Part shown: piece by piece, positions 15,459 through 25,055 of the stretch
Position numbering within the stretch: position 1 is the stretch's first letter
Layout of the letters: each line of letters opens with the position of its first letter
NCBI GenBank assembly: GCA_947496465.1
Contig: CANMCX010000010.1
Coordinates: 62,001 to 126,000 of the forward strand
Length of the DNA stretch: 64,000 nucleotides
Direction of reading: 5' to 3'
Source of the DNA: Marinifilum_A sediminis
GTDB lineage: Bacteria > Bacteroidota > Bacteroidia > Bacteroidales > Marinifilaceae
Notes under the pieces: generated by a model
Told to the model about the DNA's origin: nothing
The model's database searches: none
The model's input: only the letters and a program-made list of their open reading frames with translations
Position numbers and translations under genes: made by a program

Positions 15459-18400
15459 CTAATTCTTTTCAATTTCGTTCAATAAATGCTCAACTGCTTT
15501 TTCAAGCTGCTGATCTTTACCTTCAATTACCTTTTCGTAATCGTTGGTTACTCTGATATCTGGTTCAATTTGCTGGTTTTCGATATAATCTCCTTTCATA
15601 TCTTTAACACCAACCATTGGCATACCAAAATATAGACTTCTATCCTGTAAGGTTTCCCACCAAACTGCTGTCATGGTTCCTGGAACAGGCATACCAATCA
15701 ATTTTCCAATTTTTAAGGTTTGGTAAGCATAAGGGAAAGCACAAGCATCTGAATAGTTACTTTCACTAATTAAAACTGCTGATGGTTTCTTCCATTTGTT
15801 CATTGGCTCGGTTCCAAAGTCCTGTCCTCGAGGAGATAGGGTTGAGTAAACTTCACCGCTTAATAATGTCACCAAATCATCGTGTAGCCAACCACCGCCA
15901 TTAAAGCGAGTATCTACCACAATTGCTTCGCAAGTACCATATTTACCAAGCATTTCAGAATAAATTTTACGGTAACTTGGCGAGTTCATACCTCTAACAT
16001 GAACGTATCCAATTTTGCCATCCGATAAGCGTTTTACTTCTTCCTGACGACTTTTTACCCAACGTTCGTAAAGTAGGTTGTTTATACTTGAAACAGGCTT
16101 AACCGTTTCTTCCCATCGTTCTTTTGTGTATGGGCTGTATAAGCTTAAAAGAACTTTTTTACCAGCTTTGTGATTTAATAATGGATAGTGACTCTTATCT
16201 TTTGTGATGGTCATACCATCAATTTTTTCGATAACAACACCTGGTTTAATTTTAGAATCCGCTTGGTTCAAAGGACCTTTTTCAAGAATCTCAGCAATTC
16301 TTAAACCATCACCTTCATATTTCCAATCGTAAAAAGCTCCAAGTTTCGCCGTACGATCACCGTTTGATGATCTGTATCTGTATCCAGAACCAGTATGTGA
16401 AGCATTTAATTCACCTAAAAGTTCGCTTAACATTTCTGCAAAATCAAAATTGTTATTGATATGAGGTAAGAATCGAGTGTATTCAGATTTGTAAAAATCC
16501 CAATCCAATTGATGCATTTCAGGATCGTAGAATTTACGCAACATAGTACGCCAAACGTGCTCAAAAAGATATTCTCTTTCCTTGGCTTTGTCAAGATACA
16601 TTTCTGCAGTATAACTAATGTTTTTGCGCTTATTCGAGGCAACATCCACTTTAATAATACTATTGCCCGACATTAAGAATAAGTTCTTAGCATCTTTATC
16701 GAACTGCATAGCGCCACCGCCACCTTTTAAATCCAATATCTTTTTTGTTTCCTTCTTTTCCAGATCATTCACCCAAAGATCGTAACCTTCTTCAAATCTA
16801 CTTAAGTAGAATAATTTTTTACCATCAGGGGTTAAAATTGCATCGGAAAGATTAGATGGATTTATGGTAAGACAAATCTGACGATCTTCTAATCCTGATA
16901 ATTCTATGTTAAGATCTTTGTCTTTTTCTTCGTCTTCTTTTTTATCCTTCTTGTCTTTTTTGCTTTTCTTATCTTTTTTATCAGTATCCTCTTCTTTTTT
17001 GCTCTCTTTCTTAGCTTTCTCTTCTTCTTTTATTAGCTCTTTCTCCTCTTTAGAAAGTTTAAATTCATCAAGAGTTTTTTGATTGAAAAACTGAACATAT
17101 ACGTCACCTTGTGAACCCCAGCTACCATGAGAACGATAACCACGACGATCGGTATGCCAAATCATAGCATTTCCTTTTAACGACCATTTGGCATTTGAAT
17201 CGCTATATCCACTTTCAGTAATATTCACAATTTTCTTATTGCCTTGTGCATCCACTAATGCTACATCTGGCATAAAAATAGTATGAGGATAAAAATCAAC
17301 TAAAAACCATTTGCCATCGTTCGACCAATCGTAATGCTGATCACCATCTGAATAGGAGTAGTTGTATTCTTTTCCAAGAATTTCTCTTACCTTTTTCGAT
17401 TTAAGGTTAATTACTTTAAGAATTACACGTTCTTCAAGGAATGCAACCTCTTTTCCATCTGGTGAATATTTTGGTTGATAAGTTTCAGCTTCTGTTTCTA
17501 AAACCACTTCTTCGTTTAATGTTGTTGCATTTGAAAACTGTGTTTCGCCTTCGCGTACCAATTTGGTTTGATATAAATTCCAACTTCCATTTCTTTCCGA
17601 AGCATAAAGTAGAGCTTTACCATCAGGACTGAAGCTAACCGAGCGTTCCTGCTCAGGAGTATTGGTAATTCTTTTTGTTGTTCCATATTCAACAGATGTT
17701 ACGAATACTTCACCACGTACTATAAATGCAACTTCTTTTCCATTAGGAGCAACGCTCATTTCTTGTGCACCACTTCTTAATTTTTCGTAACTAACTGAAT
17801 TTTCCTTGTTGTCAACAGCAAGTTTTACATTCAATTTTACATGATCTTTTCCTTTTTCCTGAGTGTAAATTTCTCCATTCCAGAAATAACACAATTTGTC
17901 GTTTTCTGAAATGCTTAGGAATCGAACAGGATGATTTTTGAATGAACTAAGCTGACTTAAGTCTGATTTGTTATCGACAGGTGCTTTCCAAATGTTAAAA
18001 GAACCAGATTTTTCTGATAGGTAATAAACTTCCTTATTGTCTGAGCTAAAAACAGGATACAAATCCTCACCTTTAAAGGTAGAGAACATACTATGTTTTT
18101 TGTTTTTAGTATCGTAAATCCAAATGTCTCGGGTTACTGCTGATGTGTGATGTTTTCTCCAATGATCTTCATATCCTTTGCTATCGCGATAAAGAATGAA
18201 ATCCATATTTTTACTGTACTGTGCATCTAATGCTGGAGTAGTAAGAATTTGAGAAATTTTTCCTCCTTTTGCTGGAACACTATATAATTCTGGTAACACT
18301 CCGGAAGGAAACATTACATTTTTGGAATCATCGCTAATTGATGATGAAAATAAGATGTTTTGACCATCAGGAGTAAAAGAAGATGGAGATTCATTTCCAG

Positions 18401-18725
18401 AGTGAAAGGTTAATCGTTCTGGAACTCCACCACTTGCCGGAATGGTGTAGATATCAAAATTACCAAATCGATTTGATGCAAAAGCAATTGTTTTGCTATC
18501 AGGCGACCAAACAGGCTTGTAATCGTATGATTGATTCATAGTTAATGGTGTTGCTGTTCCTCCTTCTGAGGAAATAGTGAAAAGATCACCACCATATTCA
18601 AAAACAATTGTTTGTCCGTCGGGAGAGATTGAAGGATAACGTAACCATAATGGAGTTTCCGAGGCTAGTAAACTTTCTGCAAGAGCAATTAAAAATGTTG
18701 TAATAAAAAACAGTTTTTTAAGCAT
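15459..18725 (-). CDS. tricorn-like S41 family peptidase, secreted
   Basis: A 1088-residue protein with a signal peptide (MLKKLFFITTFLIALAESLLAS) followed by TolB/tricorn-type beta-propeller repeats carrying many SPDGK/SPDSK turns (residues about 30-700). It ends with a core domain, a PDZ region and an S41 protease fold. The catalytic region shows GYVHVRGMNSPSY (probable catalytic His), VVDTRFNGGGW and SESNYSDACAFPYAY (probable nucleophile Ser). An unusual Lys/Glu/Asp-rich linker occupies about residues 555-607 inside the second propeller. Tricorn homologues degrade peptides; here the protein would act in the periplasm. It is monocistronic, with a 292-bp upstream region in which I see no convincing promoter. 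Confidence 0.9.
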   Translation of the reverse strand: MLKKLFFITTFLIALAESLLASETPLWLRYPSISPDGQTIVFEYGGDLFTISSEGGTATPLTMNQSYDYKPVWSPDSKTIAFASNRFGNFDIYTIPASGGVPERLTFHSGNESPSSFTPDGQNILFSSSISDDSKNVMFPSGVLPELYSVPAKGGKISQILTTPALDAQYSKNMDFILYRDSKGYEDHWRKHHTSAVTRDIWIYDTKNKKHSMFSTFKGEDLYPVFSSDNKEVYYLSEKSGSFNIWKAPVDNKSDLSQLSSFKNHPVRFLSISENDKLCYFWNGEIYTQEKGKDHVKLNVKLAVDNKENSVSYEKLRSGAQEMSVAPNGKEVAFIVRGEVFVTSVEYGTTKRITNTPEQERSVSFSPDGKALLYASERNGSWNLYQTKLVREGETQFSNATTLNEEVVLETEAETYQPKYSPDGKEVAFLEERVILKVINLKSKKVREILGKEYNYSYSDGDQHYDWSNDGKWFLVDFYPHTIFMPDVALVDAQGNKKIVNITESGYSDSNAKWSLKGNAMIWHTDRRGYRSHGSWGSQGDVYVQFFNQKTLDEFKLSKEEKELIKEEEKAKKESKKEEDTDKKDKKSKKDKKDKKEDEEKDKDLNIELSGLEDRQICLTINPSNLSDAILTPDGKKLFYLSRFEEGYDLWVNDLEKKETKKILDLKGGGGAMQFDKDAKNLFLMSGNSIIKVDVASNKRKNISYTAEMYLDKAKEREYLFEHVWRTMLRKFYDPEMHQLDWDFYKSEYTRFLPHINNNFDFAEMLSELLGELNASHTGSGYRYRSSNGDRTAKLGAFYDWKYEGDGLRIAEILEKGPLNQADSKIKPGVVIEKIDGMTITKDKSHYPLLNHKAGKKVLLSLYSPYTKERWEETVKPVSSINNLLYERWVKSRQEEVKRLSDGKIGYVHVRGMNSPSYRKIYSEMLGKYGTCEAIVVDTRFNGGGWLHDDLVTLLSGEVYSTLSPRGQDFGTEPMNKWKKPSAVLISESNYSDACAFPYAYQTLKIGKLIGMPVPGTMTAVWWETLQDRSLYFGMPMVGVKDMKGDYIENQQIEPDIRVTNDYEKVIEGKDQQLEKAVEHLLNEIEKN

Positions 18726-19017
18726 AACGAAATGGACTTGGTTAAAAAATTCTTTTTAATTAATGAATAATTTAATAATTCGATCAAATTATCATATTTC
18801 ATACCATAAGTGTTAGGGGGTTGATTTTGTGATTGTTTTGATGGGTGTGAGTAAATTGTTGATAAATTTAATGTTCGAATGTGAACAAAATCATGTTCGT
18901 TTCCGTACTAGGTAGTTGAAATAGGATCAACTTTAAATAAGTGTTTTAGAATTGCTTTTTAATGAAAATCTATTTTCTTTACACAGTATACATGTTGCTT
19001 AAAATCAATCAGAAAGT

Positions 19018-19329
19018 ATGTTAAATTTTCGAATACAAGAACAATCTGTAATTGCTTCCTTAGAAGGGACAAGAAGAATAAATAGTAAGATTTCGGAAAT
19101 GGTGAAGAAGGAAATCGTTGATTTTATCGAAAAATCGGGTAAACAAGTTGTGCTTGATCTTAATGGAGTCAGTTTTATTGACAGTCAGGGATTTTCGGCT
19201 CTTAAAGCCATTGCAGAGTTAGCTAAAGCTAATGAACGAATGTTTTCACTAGCTAATGCATCTGAAGATGTTTTGGAATTAGTGGATCTAGTTGGAATGA
19301 ATGAATCATTCGTACTGGGGAAAAATTAG
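19018..19329 (+). CDS. STAS domain protein (anti-sigma factor antagonist type)
   Basis: A 103-residue single STAS domain. The beta-strand plus phospho-serine loop reads VVLDLNGVSFIDSQGFSALKAI, where the Ser in FIDSQG (compare FMDSSG in SpoIIAA) is the usual kinase target. No partner anti-sigma kinase or phosphatase gene is adjacent, so the regulatory circuit is elsewhere. The gene stands alone, with 292 bp upstream (18726-19017) where only a weak GAACA/TGTTC dyad was seen. It is convergent with the GNAT gene. Confidence 0.85.
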   Translation: MLNFRIQEQSVIASLEGTRRINSKISEMVKKEIVDFIEKSGKQVVLDLNGVSFIDSQGFSALKAIAELAKANERMFSLANASEDVLELVDLVGMNESFVLGKN

Positions 19330-19344
19330 CAGAATTGTTGTTTC

Positions 19345-19863
19345 TTATAAATCATTGAATTCTTTAGGGTATTCAACACATCCCTGAACACAATCTAATG
19401 AATTCTTCTCAAGTTCTATTGCCATAAATGCTTGATCGGGTACTTCGAATGGAGCTGTGATATCGAATTTACTTGCAGGTTTAAAACCAAATTTTGGATA
19501 ATATTTATCGTGCCCCAATACTATTACTGATTGGTGACCTAGTTTTTTTGCTTTAGAAAGTCCTTTTTCCACCAGCTGACTTCCAATTCCTAAAGATTGA
19601 AGTTCAGGAATAACTGACATTGGTGCCAGAGCTAAAGATTGAAATTCTTTTTCGTTTGATTTTATAAGGATTGGAAAGAATAAAATATGACCGACGACTT
19701 CGTTTCCCATACTTGCAACCAAAGATAATTCCTTAATAAATTTCCGGTTTTTTCTTAATTTTTCAACCAATTTTCCTTCAGCTTCCTGACCAAAAGCCAT
19801 ATCATTAATCATGGTGATTACTGAATAATCATTTTTGTTTTCAGGGCGAATATTAATTTTCAT
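19345..19863 (-). CDS. GNAT family N-acetyltransferase
   Basis: A 172-residue acetyltransferase of the YhbS-like type. The acetyl-CoA binding region reads ALAPMSVIPELQSLGIGSQLVEKGL (compare Q/RxxGxG/A), followed by VIVLGHDKYYPKFGFKPAS, typical of this subfamily. Substrate unknown. The start at 19863 (MKINIRPENKND) is chosen because an upstream in-frame ATG at 19914 would translate the terminator of miaB. The gene has almost no room for its own promoter, so some read-through from miaB is likely. Confidence 0.85.
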   Translation of the reverse strand: MKINIRPENKNDYSVITMINDMAFGQEAEGKLVEKLRKNRKFIKELSLVASMGNEVVGHILFFPILIKSNEKEFQSLALAPMSVIPELQSLGIGSQLVEKGLSKAKKLGHQSVIVLGHDKYYPKFGFKPASKFDITAPFEVPDQAFMAIELEKNSLDCVQGCVEYPKEFNDL

Positions 19864-19896
19864 GGCTTTTTTAATTGGTCTAATAACAAAGATAAA

Positions 19897-19928
19897 TAAA
19901 AAAGAGTCACACAATTTGCATGACTCTT
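19897..19928 (-). terminator. rho-independent terminator of miaB
   Basis: On the minus strand AAGAGTCA and TGACTCTT (plus 19921-19928 and 19902-19909) form an 8-bp stem over an 11-base loop, followed by a T-rich tail. It lies 7 bp after the miaB stop. Confidence 0.75.
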
Positions 19929-19935
19929 AATGTTG

Positions 19936-21267
19936 TTATATCGAAACACCTATTAGTGTTGCAGTAGTACAGCTTGTTGCTTTAACTTGAACTAAATCTC
20001 CAACTTTGTAATCTTTCCTTGGAAAAACGATCACTTTATTTTGAGAGGTTCTTCCATACAATTCCTGATCTGATTTTTTCGAAACTCCTTCAACTAAAAC
20101 TTCGAAAACTTTATCGATATCACGAAGGTTACTTTCATGAGATAATTTACTCTGAACCTCAATCATTTCCGTAAGACGTTTGCTCTTGATATCTTCAGGA
20201 ACATTATCTTCAAGATTTTTATATGCAAAAGTACCAGGGCGTTCCGAGTATTTAAACATATACGATAAATCGAATTTTGCCCATTTCATCAAATCCAGAG
20301 TAGCTTGAAAATCTTCATCGCTTTCGTTATGAAATCCACAAAAAATGTCAGATGAAATCCCACAATCCGGAATAATTGTGCGTATTGCGGTAATTCTATC
20401 CATATACCATTCACGTGTGTATTTTCTGCGCATGTCTTTTAAAACAGAATCGCTACCTGATTGAACAGGAAGATGAATATATCTGCAAATATTTGAATAT
20501 TTGGCAATAACTCTTAGCGTATCGTCACTCATATCTTTAGGATGAGATGTTGCGAAGCGAATTCTCATATTTGGTTCAGCTTTAGCAACCATTTCGAGTA
20601 GTTCCGGGAAGCTAACATCCGAAACCGAATTCTTGAATTGGAATGAATTTACATTTTGTCCCAATAGGGTTACTTCCTTATATCCTTTTTCAGATAAATC
20701 TTTAACCTCTTTTAATATGCTTTCAGGGTTACGGCTTCTCTCTCTTCCTCTTGTATAAGGAACAATACAGTATGTACAGAAATTATTACAACCTCTCATG
20801 ATGGATACAAAACCTGAAATGGCAGTTTCATCAATTCGTGAAGGACATATATCTTTATAAGTTTCAGTTAATGATAGGTCAATGTTGATTGCCTTCTCGC
20901 CGTTTTCCGCTTTTTTTACAAGCATTGGTAAATCCATATATGCATCAGGACCAACAACAATGTTCACATTTTTCTCCTGTTCGAACAGTTTTTCTCCTAA
21001 ACGCTCAGCCATACAGCCAATTACACCAACTAAGAGTTTTGGATTTTTCTTTTTTAATTCTTTAAATCCTTGAACTCTACCTCTTACTCTCTGTTCTGCA
21101 TTTTCTCGAACCGAACAAGTATTTACTAAAATAACATCAGCATCTTCTCTGTTTTTTGTTACTTCATAACCATCGTGTTGCATAATAGCTGCAACAACTT
21201 CGCTATCTGCAACATTCATCTGGCAACCATAGGTTTCCAAAAACAATTTTTTGTTGATTTCGCTCAT
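19936..21267 (-). CDS. miaB: tRNA-2-methylthio-N6-dimethylallyladenosine synthase MiaB
   Basis: A 443-residue radical-SAM methylthiotransferase that adds a methylthio group to i6A37 of tRNA. The N-terminal domain carries the auxiliary cluster cysteines in ETYGCQMN, VNTCSVRENAEQR and IGCMAERLG. The radical-SAM motif is GCNNFCTYCIVPYTRGRERSR. A C-terminal TRAM domain follows. Length is normal. It has a well-formed promoter at 21298-21328 and its own terminator. Confidence 0.97.
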   Translation of the reverse strand: MSEINKKLFLETYGCQMNVADSEVVAAIMQHDGYEVTKNREDADVILVNTCSVRENAEQRVRGRVQGFKELKKKNPKLLVGVIGCMAERLGEKLFEQEKNVNIVVGPDAYMDLPMLVKKAENGEKAINIDLSLTETYKDICPSRIDETAISGFVSIMRGCNNFCTYCIVPYTRGRERSRNPESILKEVKDLSEKGYKEVTLLGQNVNSFQFKNSVSDVSFPELLEMVAKAEPNMRIRFATSHPKDMSDDTLRVIAKYSNICRYIHLPVQSGSDSVLKDMRRKYTREWYMDRITAIRTIIPDCGISSDIFCGFHNESDEDFQATLDLMKWAKFDLSYMFKYSERPGTFAYKNLEDNVPEDIKSKRLTEMIEVQSKLSHESNLRDIDKVFEVLVEGVSKKSDQELYGRTSQNKVIVFPRKDYKVGDLVQVKATSCTTATLIGVSI

Positions 21268-21297
21268 TCTGATATCCTCAGTTTAAAAAATTCCGTG

Positions 21298-21328
21298 CAA
21301 AGTTACATTATCTCAATAGATTGGCAAG
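21298..21328 (-). promoter_or_regulatory. Bacteroidetes-type promoter of miaB
   Basis: On the minus strand CTTG (21328-21325), 19 bases, then TAACTTTG (21305-21298), a perfect match to the -7 consensus TAnnTTTG. The transcript would start about 25 bases before the miaB ATG. Confidence 0.65.
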
Positions 21329-21516
21329 AAGTAGAGATGTGATTTAGAATTGATATAAAAACAATATGAAGAAATGAACACATTTTTTGATTTTTGGTGA
21401 AATTTATTTGTGTGTTGATTAAAGTATTAATTCGTAAATTTAATTGTATCAGATGTACTTTATTATCCATTTTATTAAAGGCTTGTATTTTGATTTTTTA
21501 GGAATGAAAAATTGTG

Positions 21517-21546
21517 TTTGTTGCTAAAGAAATTTGTGTATTTTTA
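21517..21546 (+). promoter_or_regulatory. possible promoter of the universal stress protein gene
   Basis: TTTG at 21517-21520, then 18 bases, then TATTTTTA at 21539-21546, one base from TAnnTTTG. It would give a leader of about 130 bases. The rest of the 419-bp gap 21268-21686 shows only the miaB promoter. Confidence 0.35.
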
Positions 21547-21686
21547 TCTCGCAAATTAAGCTTTTGAAAAGGTGTTGATATTGAGTGGGTTTGGGAATAA
21601 ATCTCTCTCGGTTGCCTGTTTTGTTTATGTACATTCAAAAATAGGAACTGTTTTTGTATTACAGATTAACTGAAAAACTAAACAAC

Positions 21687-22517
21687 ATGAAACGTATTTT
21701 GGTCCCCGTAGACTTTTCCGGAGATTCCATAAAGGCTTTGAAATTTGCCATTAACTTGGCTAATAATCTCGGCACGCACCTTCGAATGATACATGTAAAA
21801 AAATCTGAGAAATTTGAAATTCCATTTCATTTTGAGGAGCTGAAAGATGAAATCATTCATACAGTACAAGAGTATTTAGAAAAATTGACAGAACTTCATT
21901 CGCCTGCCTATGCCGTAGAGAATGGAGTTTTTGATTTTAAAATAAGAAAAGGAAGTGTTTATCGTGAGATTGTGAATCAGGCAAAATACGGAGATTCGTA
22001 TCTAATTGTGATGGGAGCATATGGTGCCTCGGGTTTCGAAGAGTTTTTTATTGGAAGTAATGCATTTAAGGTAGTAAGTCATGCTTCTTGTCCTGTTGTT
22101 ACGGTGCATCAGGAGTTAGAAACTCAATCTGTGAAAAGAATTGTAATGCCAATTGATGCGAGTAATCAAACTCGTAAAAAAATTCCAGTTGTTGCTGATT
22201 TGGCTATGAATTGTGGAGCAGAAGTGCACGTGTTGGGTGTTTATGAGTCAGCGGATAAAGTTGTTGTTGGTAAAATTGAACATTATATGCGACAGGCTGA
22301 AGAATACTTGAATGAGGTGAGTGTAAATGTAATTAAAGAAGTTCGGCAAGGTGAGAATAACACATTTACAGCTCTTGAATATGCAAGAGAAATAGAAGCT
22401 GATATTATTGCAATAATGACTGAGCAAGCAGAAACGACATTCAATATGTTTTTCGGATCTTACGCTCAGCAAATGGTAAATAAATCTGAAATTCCAATTC
22501 TATCGGTGCCAAACTAA
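21687..22517 (+). CDS. universal stress protein, two UspA domains
   Basis: A 276-residue protein with two tandem Usp folds. The first domain begins MKRILVPVDFSGDSIKAL and has the complete ATP-binding motif G2xG9xGS in MGAYGASGFEEFFIGSNAF. The second begins KRIVMPIDASNQTRKK and lacks that motif, having MTEQAETTFNMFFGSYAQQ instead, so one domain probably binds ATP and the other does not. Start ATG 21687 is chosen over an in-frame start at 21654 because the Usp fold begins exactly there. Role: stress or dormancy survival, cytoplasmic; no specific partner can be read from the context. Confidence 0.9.
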   Translation: MKRILVPVDFSGDSIKALKFAINLANNLGTHLRMIHVKKSEKFEIPFHFEELKDEIIHTVQEYLEKLTELHSPAYAVENGVFDFKIRKGSVYREIVNQAKYGDSYLIVMGAYGASGFEEFFIGSNAFKVVSHASCPVVTVHQELETQSVKRIVMPIDASNQTRKKIPVVADLAMNCGAEVHVLGVYESADKVVVGKIEHYMRQAEEYLNEVSVNVIKEVRQGENNTFTALEYAREIEADIIAIMTEQAETTFNMFFGSYAQQMVNKSEIPILSVPN

Positions 22518-22569
22518 AAGTGGTTATTGATAGGTAGTGAAAGTTGTTAGAAATAAAATAGAAGTGGAC

Positions 22570-23058
22570 ATGCAGAATTATAAGTTTTTAATAGTTTTTG
22601 TTTTAATTATTGTAGGATTCTCTCTGAATGCTCAAGAGGTAGAACAAAAAGAGGGAATTGTAGATACGCTTGGAGAAGTAAAGGTGATTCAAGATGAGAG
22701 AGTGATTGAACTGTTAAAAACAGATAGTATTCTTAATTCGAAAAAGAGAAGTTTTTCTGGTTATAGAGTCCAAATATTTTTTGGAGGAAGTACGGATAAG
22801 GAAAGAGCATTCGAAATTAAAAAAGAGTTTAAAGAGTTGTTTCCTGAGGAAAGAGCTTATGTTGTTTACACTGCTCCTGATTTTAGAGTGCGTGTGGGTA
22901 ACTTTAGAACAAAATTAGAATCAATAGAACTTTATAAAGCATGTTCTGAATATTTTCCAAATTGTTATCCGGTAAAAACCGAAATCATGTTTTCGGATTT
23001 AGAACCTGTTGAGGAGGAGGAAGTTGAAGAATTGATTATTGAGGAAGGCGTTGAATAA
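22570..23058 (+). CDS. SPOR domain protein, secreted
   Basis: A 162-residue protein with an N-terminal signal peptide (MQNYKFLIVFVLIIVGFSLNAQ) and a C-terminal SPOR domain. The domain begins GYRVQIFFGGSTDKERAFEIKKEF and contains FRVRVGNFRTKLESIELYKACS, the classic ribonucleoprotein-like fold that binds denuded peptidoglycan strands. The extreme C-terminus is acidic (EEEEVEELIIEEG). ATG 22570 is preferred over a GTG at 22537 because it begins the signal peptide. It is 37 bp upstream of the purF-type gene. Confidence 0.85.
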   Translation: MQNYKFLIVFVLIIVGFSLNAQEVEQKEGIVDTLGEVKVIQDERVIELLKTDSILNSKKRSFSGYRVQIFFGGSTDKERAFEIKKEFKELFPEERAYVVYTAPDFRVRVGNFRTKLESIELYKACSEYFPNCYPVKTEIMFSDLEPVEEEEVEELIIEEGVE

Positions 23059-23094
23059 CAGCAATATACTAAATAACCATTTAAGAAGTTAAGA

Positions 23095-24996
23095 ATGAGT
23101 GATCAGTTAAAGCATGAGTGCGGAATAGCAATGATAAGATTGCTAAAGCCTCTCGAATACTATCAGGAGAAATATGGAACCTGGAGATATGGTATTCAAA
23201 AACTCTATTTGTTGATGGAGAAGCAACACAATAGAGGGCAGGAAGGTGCGGGAGCAGTAAGCTTAAAGTTAGATCAGGCTCCGGGAGAGAAATATATTTC
23301 TCGAGAGAGATCTTGTGGCGACCAGCCTATTAAAGATGTATTCGATAAAGTCTATGGTAGACTAAAAGAAGGAGAAGAAAAAAATCCGGAAAGCTTTAAT
23401 GATCCTGTTTGGGCAAAAGCTAATTTGCCATTTGCAGGGGAGTTGTACATGGGACATCTAAGGTATGGAACTTTTGGTCGTAATAGTATCGATTTTGTAC
23501 ATCCTGTGATGCGTGAAAATAACTGGAAATCTAGAAATCTGGTTTTAGCGGGTAATTTCAATCTTACAAATGTTGATGAACTTTTTGACTTATTAGTGGA
23601 TTTAGGTCAGCATCCTAAAGATTATACTGATACCGTAACCATATTAGAAAAAGTTGGTCATTATCTTGACGAAGAAAATCAATTGTTGTTCCGTCAGTAT
23701 AAAAATGATGGATATTCAAATAGAGAAATTTCACCACTTATTGAGAAAAATATAGACATTCAGAAGGTGTTGTCTAGCGCAAGTAGAACCTGGGATGGAG
23801 GTTATGCAGTAGCTGGTATGTTCGGGCATGGTGATGCTTTTGTGATGAGAGATCCTTGGGGAATTAGACCTGCATTCTATTATCAGGATGATGAGGTTTT
23901 GGTAGTAGCATCAGAGCGTCCTGTGATACAAACTGCATTTAATGTGAAAGCAGATACCATTAAAGAGATTTCTCCTGGTAATGCTGTTGTAGTGAAAAAA
24001 AATGGTGTTATTGAAGAAGTACCTGTTCGTGTTCCTCAAAAAAGAAGATCATGTTCTTTTGAGAGAATTTATTTCTCTCGAGGTAGCGATAAAGATATCT
24101 ACAATGAGAGAAAACGACTGGGTCAATTGCTTACTCCAGCAATTCTAAAATCTATCGATCATGATATTAAAAACACTGTGTTTTCATTTATTCCTAATAC
24201 TGCCGAAACGGCTTTTTATGGAATGATGGAAGGTGTGCGTCATAGATTAATGGAAGAGAAAAAGGAGAAAATTCATGATTTAAATGGCAGTTGGACAGAA
24301 GAAAAGTTAAAAGAGATTATTTCTGTTGAACCTCGTGTAGAGAAAATTGCAATTAAAGATGTAAAATTGAGAACCTTTATTACTAATGATGAAGGTCGTG
24401 ACGATTTGGTTGGTCATGTTTATGATGTTACTTATGGTATTGTGAAGAATCAAGAAGACAACCTGGTTGTAATTGATGATTCAATTGTTCGAGGAACTAC
24501 TTTAAAACAGAGTATTTTAAGAATTTTAGATCGCCTACACCCTAAGAAAATTGTAATTGTATCTTCAGCACCACAAATTCGTTATCCTGATTGTTATGGT
24601 ATTGATATGACAAGAATGGGAGAGTTTATTGCTTTTAATGCAGCTATTGCAATGTTAAAAGAGCAGGGAATGGAAGATGTAATTCAGGAGACTTATAAGA
24701 AATGTAAAGCTCAGGAAAATCTACCTAAGGAAGAGGTGATGAATTACGTTAAGGAAATTTACAAGCCTTTTACAGCAGAGCAAATTTCTGGAAAAATTGC
24801 TGAACTATTAACTCCTGATAATATGGAGGCAGAAGTTGAGATTGTTTATCAATCAATTGAAAACTTGCATGAAGCTTGTCCTGAGAATAATGGAGACTGG
24901 TATTTTACGGGTAATTATCCAACTCCGGGAGGTAACAAGGTTGTGAACACTTCGTTCATTAACTATGTAGAAGGAAACGACAAAAGAGCTTATTAA
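23095..24996 (+). CDS. amidophosphoribosyltransferase (long PurF-type)
   Basis: A 633-residue class II glutamine amidotransferase fused to a phosphoribosyltransferase domain. The nucleophilic Cys is residue 9 (HECGIAMI), close to the N-terminus as in PurF after propeptide removal; NRGQEGAG and GHLRYGTFG are glutaminase motifs. The PRPP-binding loop is VVIDDSIVRGTTLKQS. It is about 130-160 residues longer than ordinary PurF, with extra sequence in the glutaminase domain and after the PRPP loop; such long forms are known to me from Bacteroidetes. Whether this is the housekeeping purine enzyme or a second paralogue cannot be decided from the window. It ends at a strong terminator. Confidence 0.85.
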   Translation: MSDQLKHECGIAMIRLLKPLEYYQEKYGTWRYGIQKLYLLMEKQHNRGQEGAGAVSLKLDQAPGEKYISRERSCGDQPIKDVFDKVYGRLKEGEEKNPESFNDPVWAKANLPFAGELYMGHLRYGTFGRNSIDFVHPVMRENNWKSRNLVLAGNFNLTNVDELFDLLVDLGQHPKDYTDTVTILEKVGHYLDEENQLLFRQYKNDGYSNREISPLIEKNIDIQKVLSSASRTWDGGYAVAGMFGHGDAFVMRDPWGIRPAFYYQDDEVLVVASERPVIQTAFNVKADTIKEISPGNAVVVKKNGVIEEVPVRVPQKRRSCSFERIYFSRGSDKDIYNERKRLGQLLTPAILKSIDHDIKNTVFSFIPNTAETAFYGMMEGVRHRLMEEKKEKIHDLNGSWTEEKLKEIISVEPRVEKIAIKDVKLRTFITNDEGRDDLVGHVYDVTYGIVKNQEDNLVVIDDSIVRGTTLKQSILRILDRLHPKKIVIVSSAPQIRYPDCYGIDMTRMGEFIAFNAAIAMLKEQGMEDVIQETYKKCKAQENLPKEEVMNYVKEIYKPFTAEQISGKIAELLTPDNMEAEVEIVYQSIENLHEACPENNGDWYFTGNYPTPGGNKVVNTSFINYVEGNDKRAY

Positions 24997-25017
24997 ATAA
25001 CTTGCAATTATAGATAC

Positions 25018-25049
25018 AAAAAAACCACTTCATCTGAAGTGGTTTTTTT
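25018..25049 (+). terminator. bidirectional terminator between purF-type gene and acyltransferase
   Basis: AAAACCACTTCA and TGAAGTGGTTTT form a perfect stem over a two-base loop, with A-run before and seven T after. It serves the plus-strand purF-type gene and, read on minus, the convergent acyltransferase gene. Confidence 0.9.
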
Positions 25050-25055
25050 ATGAGT

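Noticed and set aside
18726..19017. GAACA/TGTTC dyad upstream of the STAS gene as an operator
   Set aside because: Only 5 bp per arm with no second copy; not distinguishable from chance.
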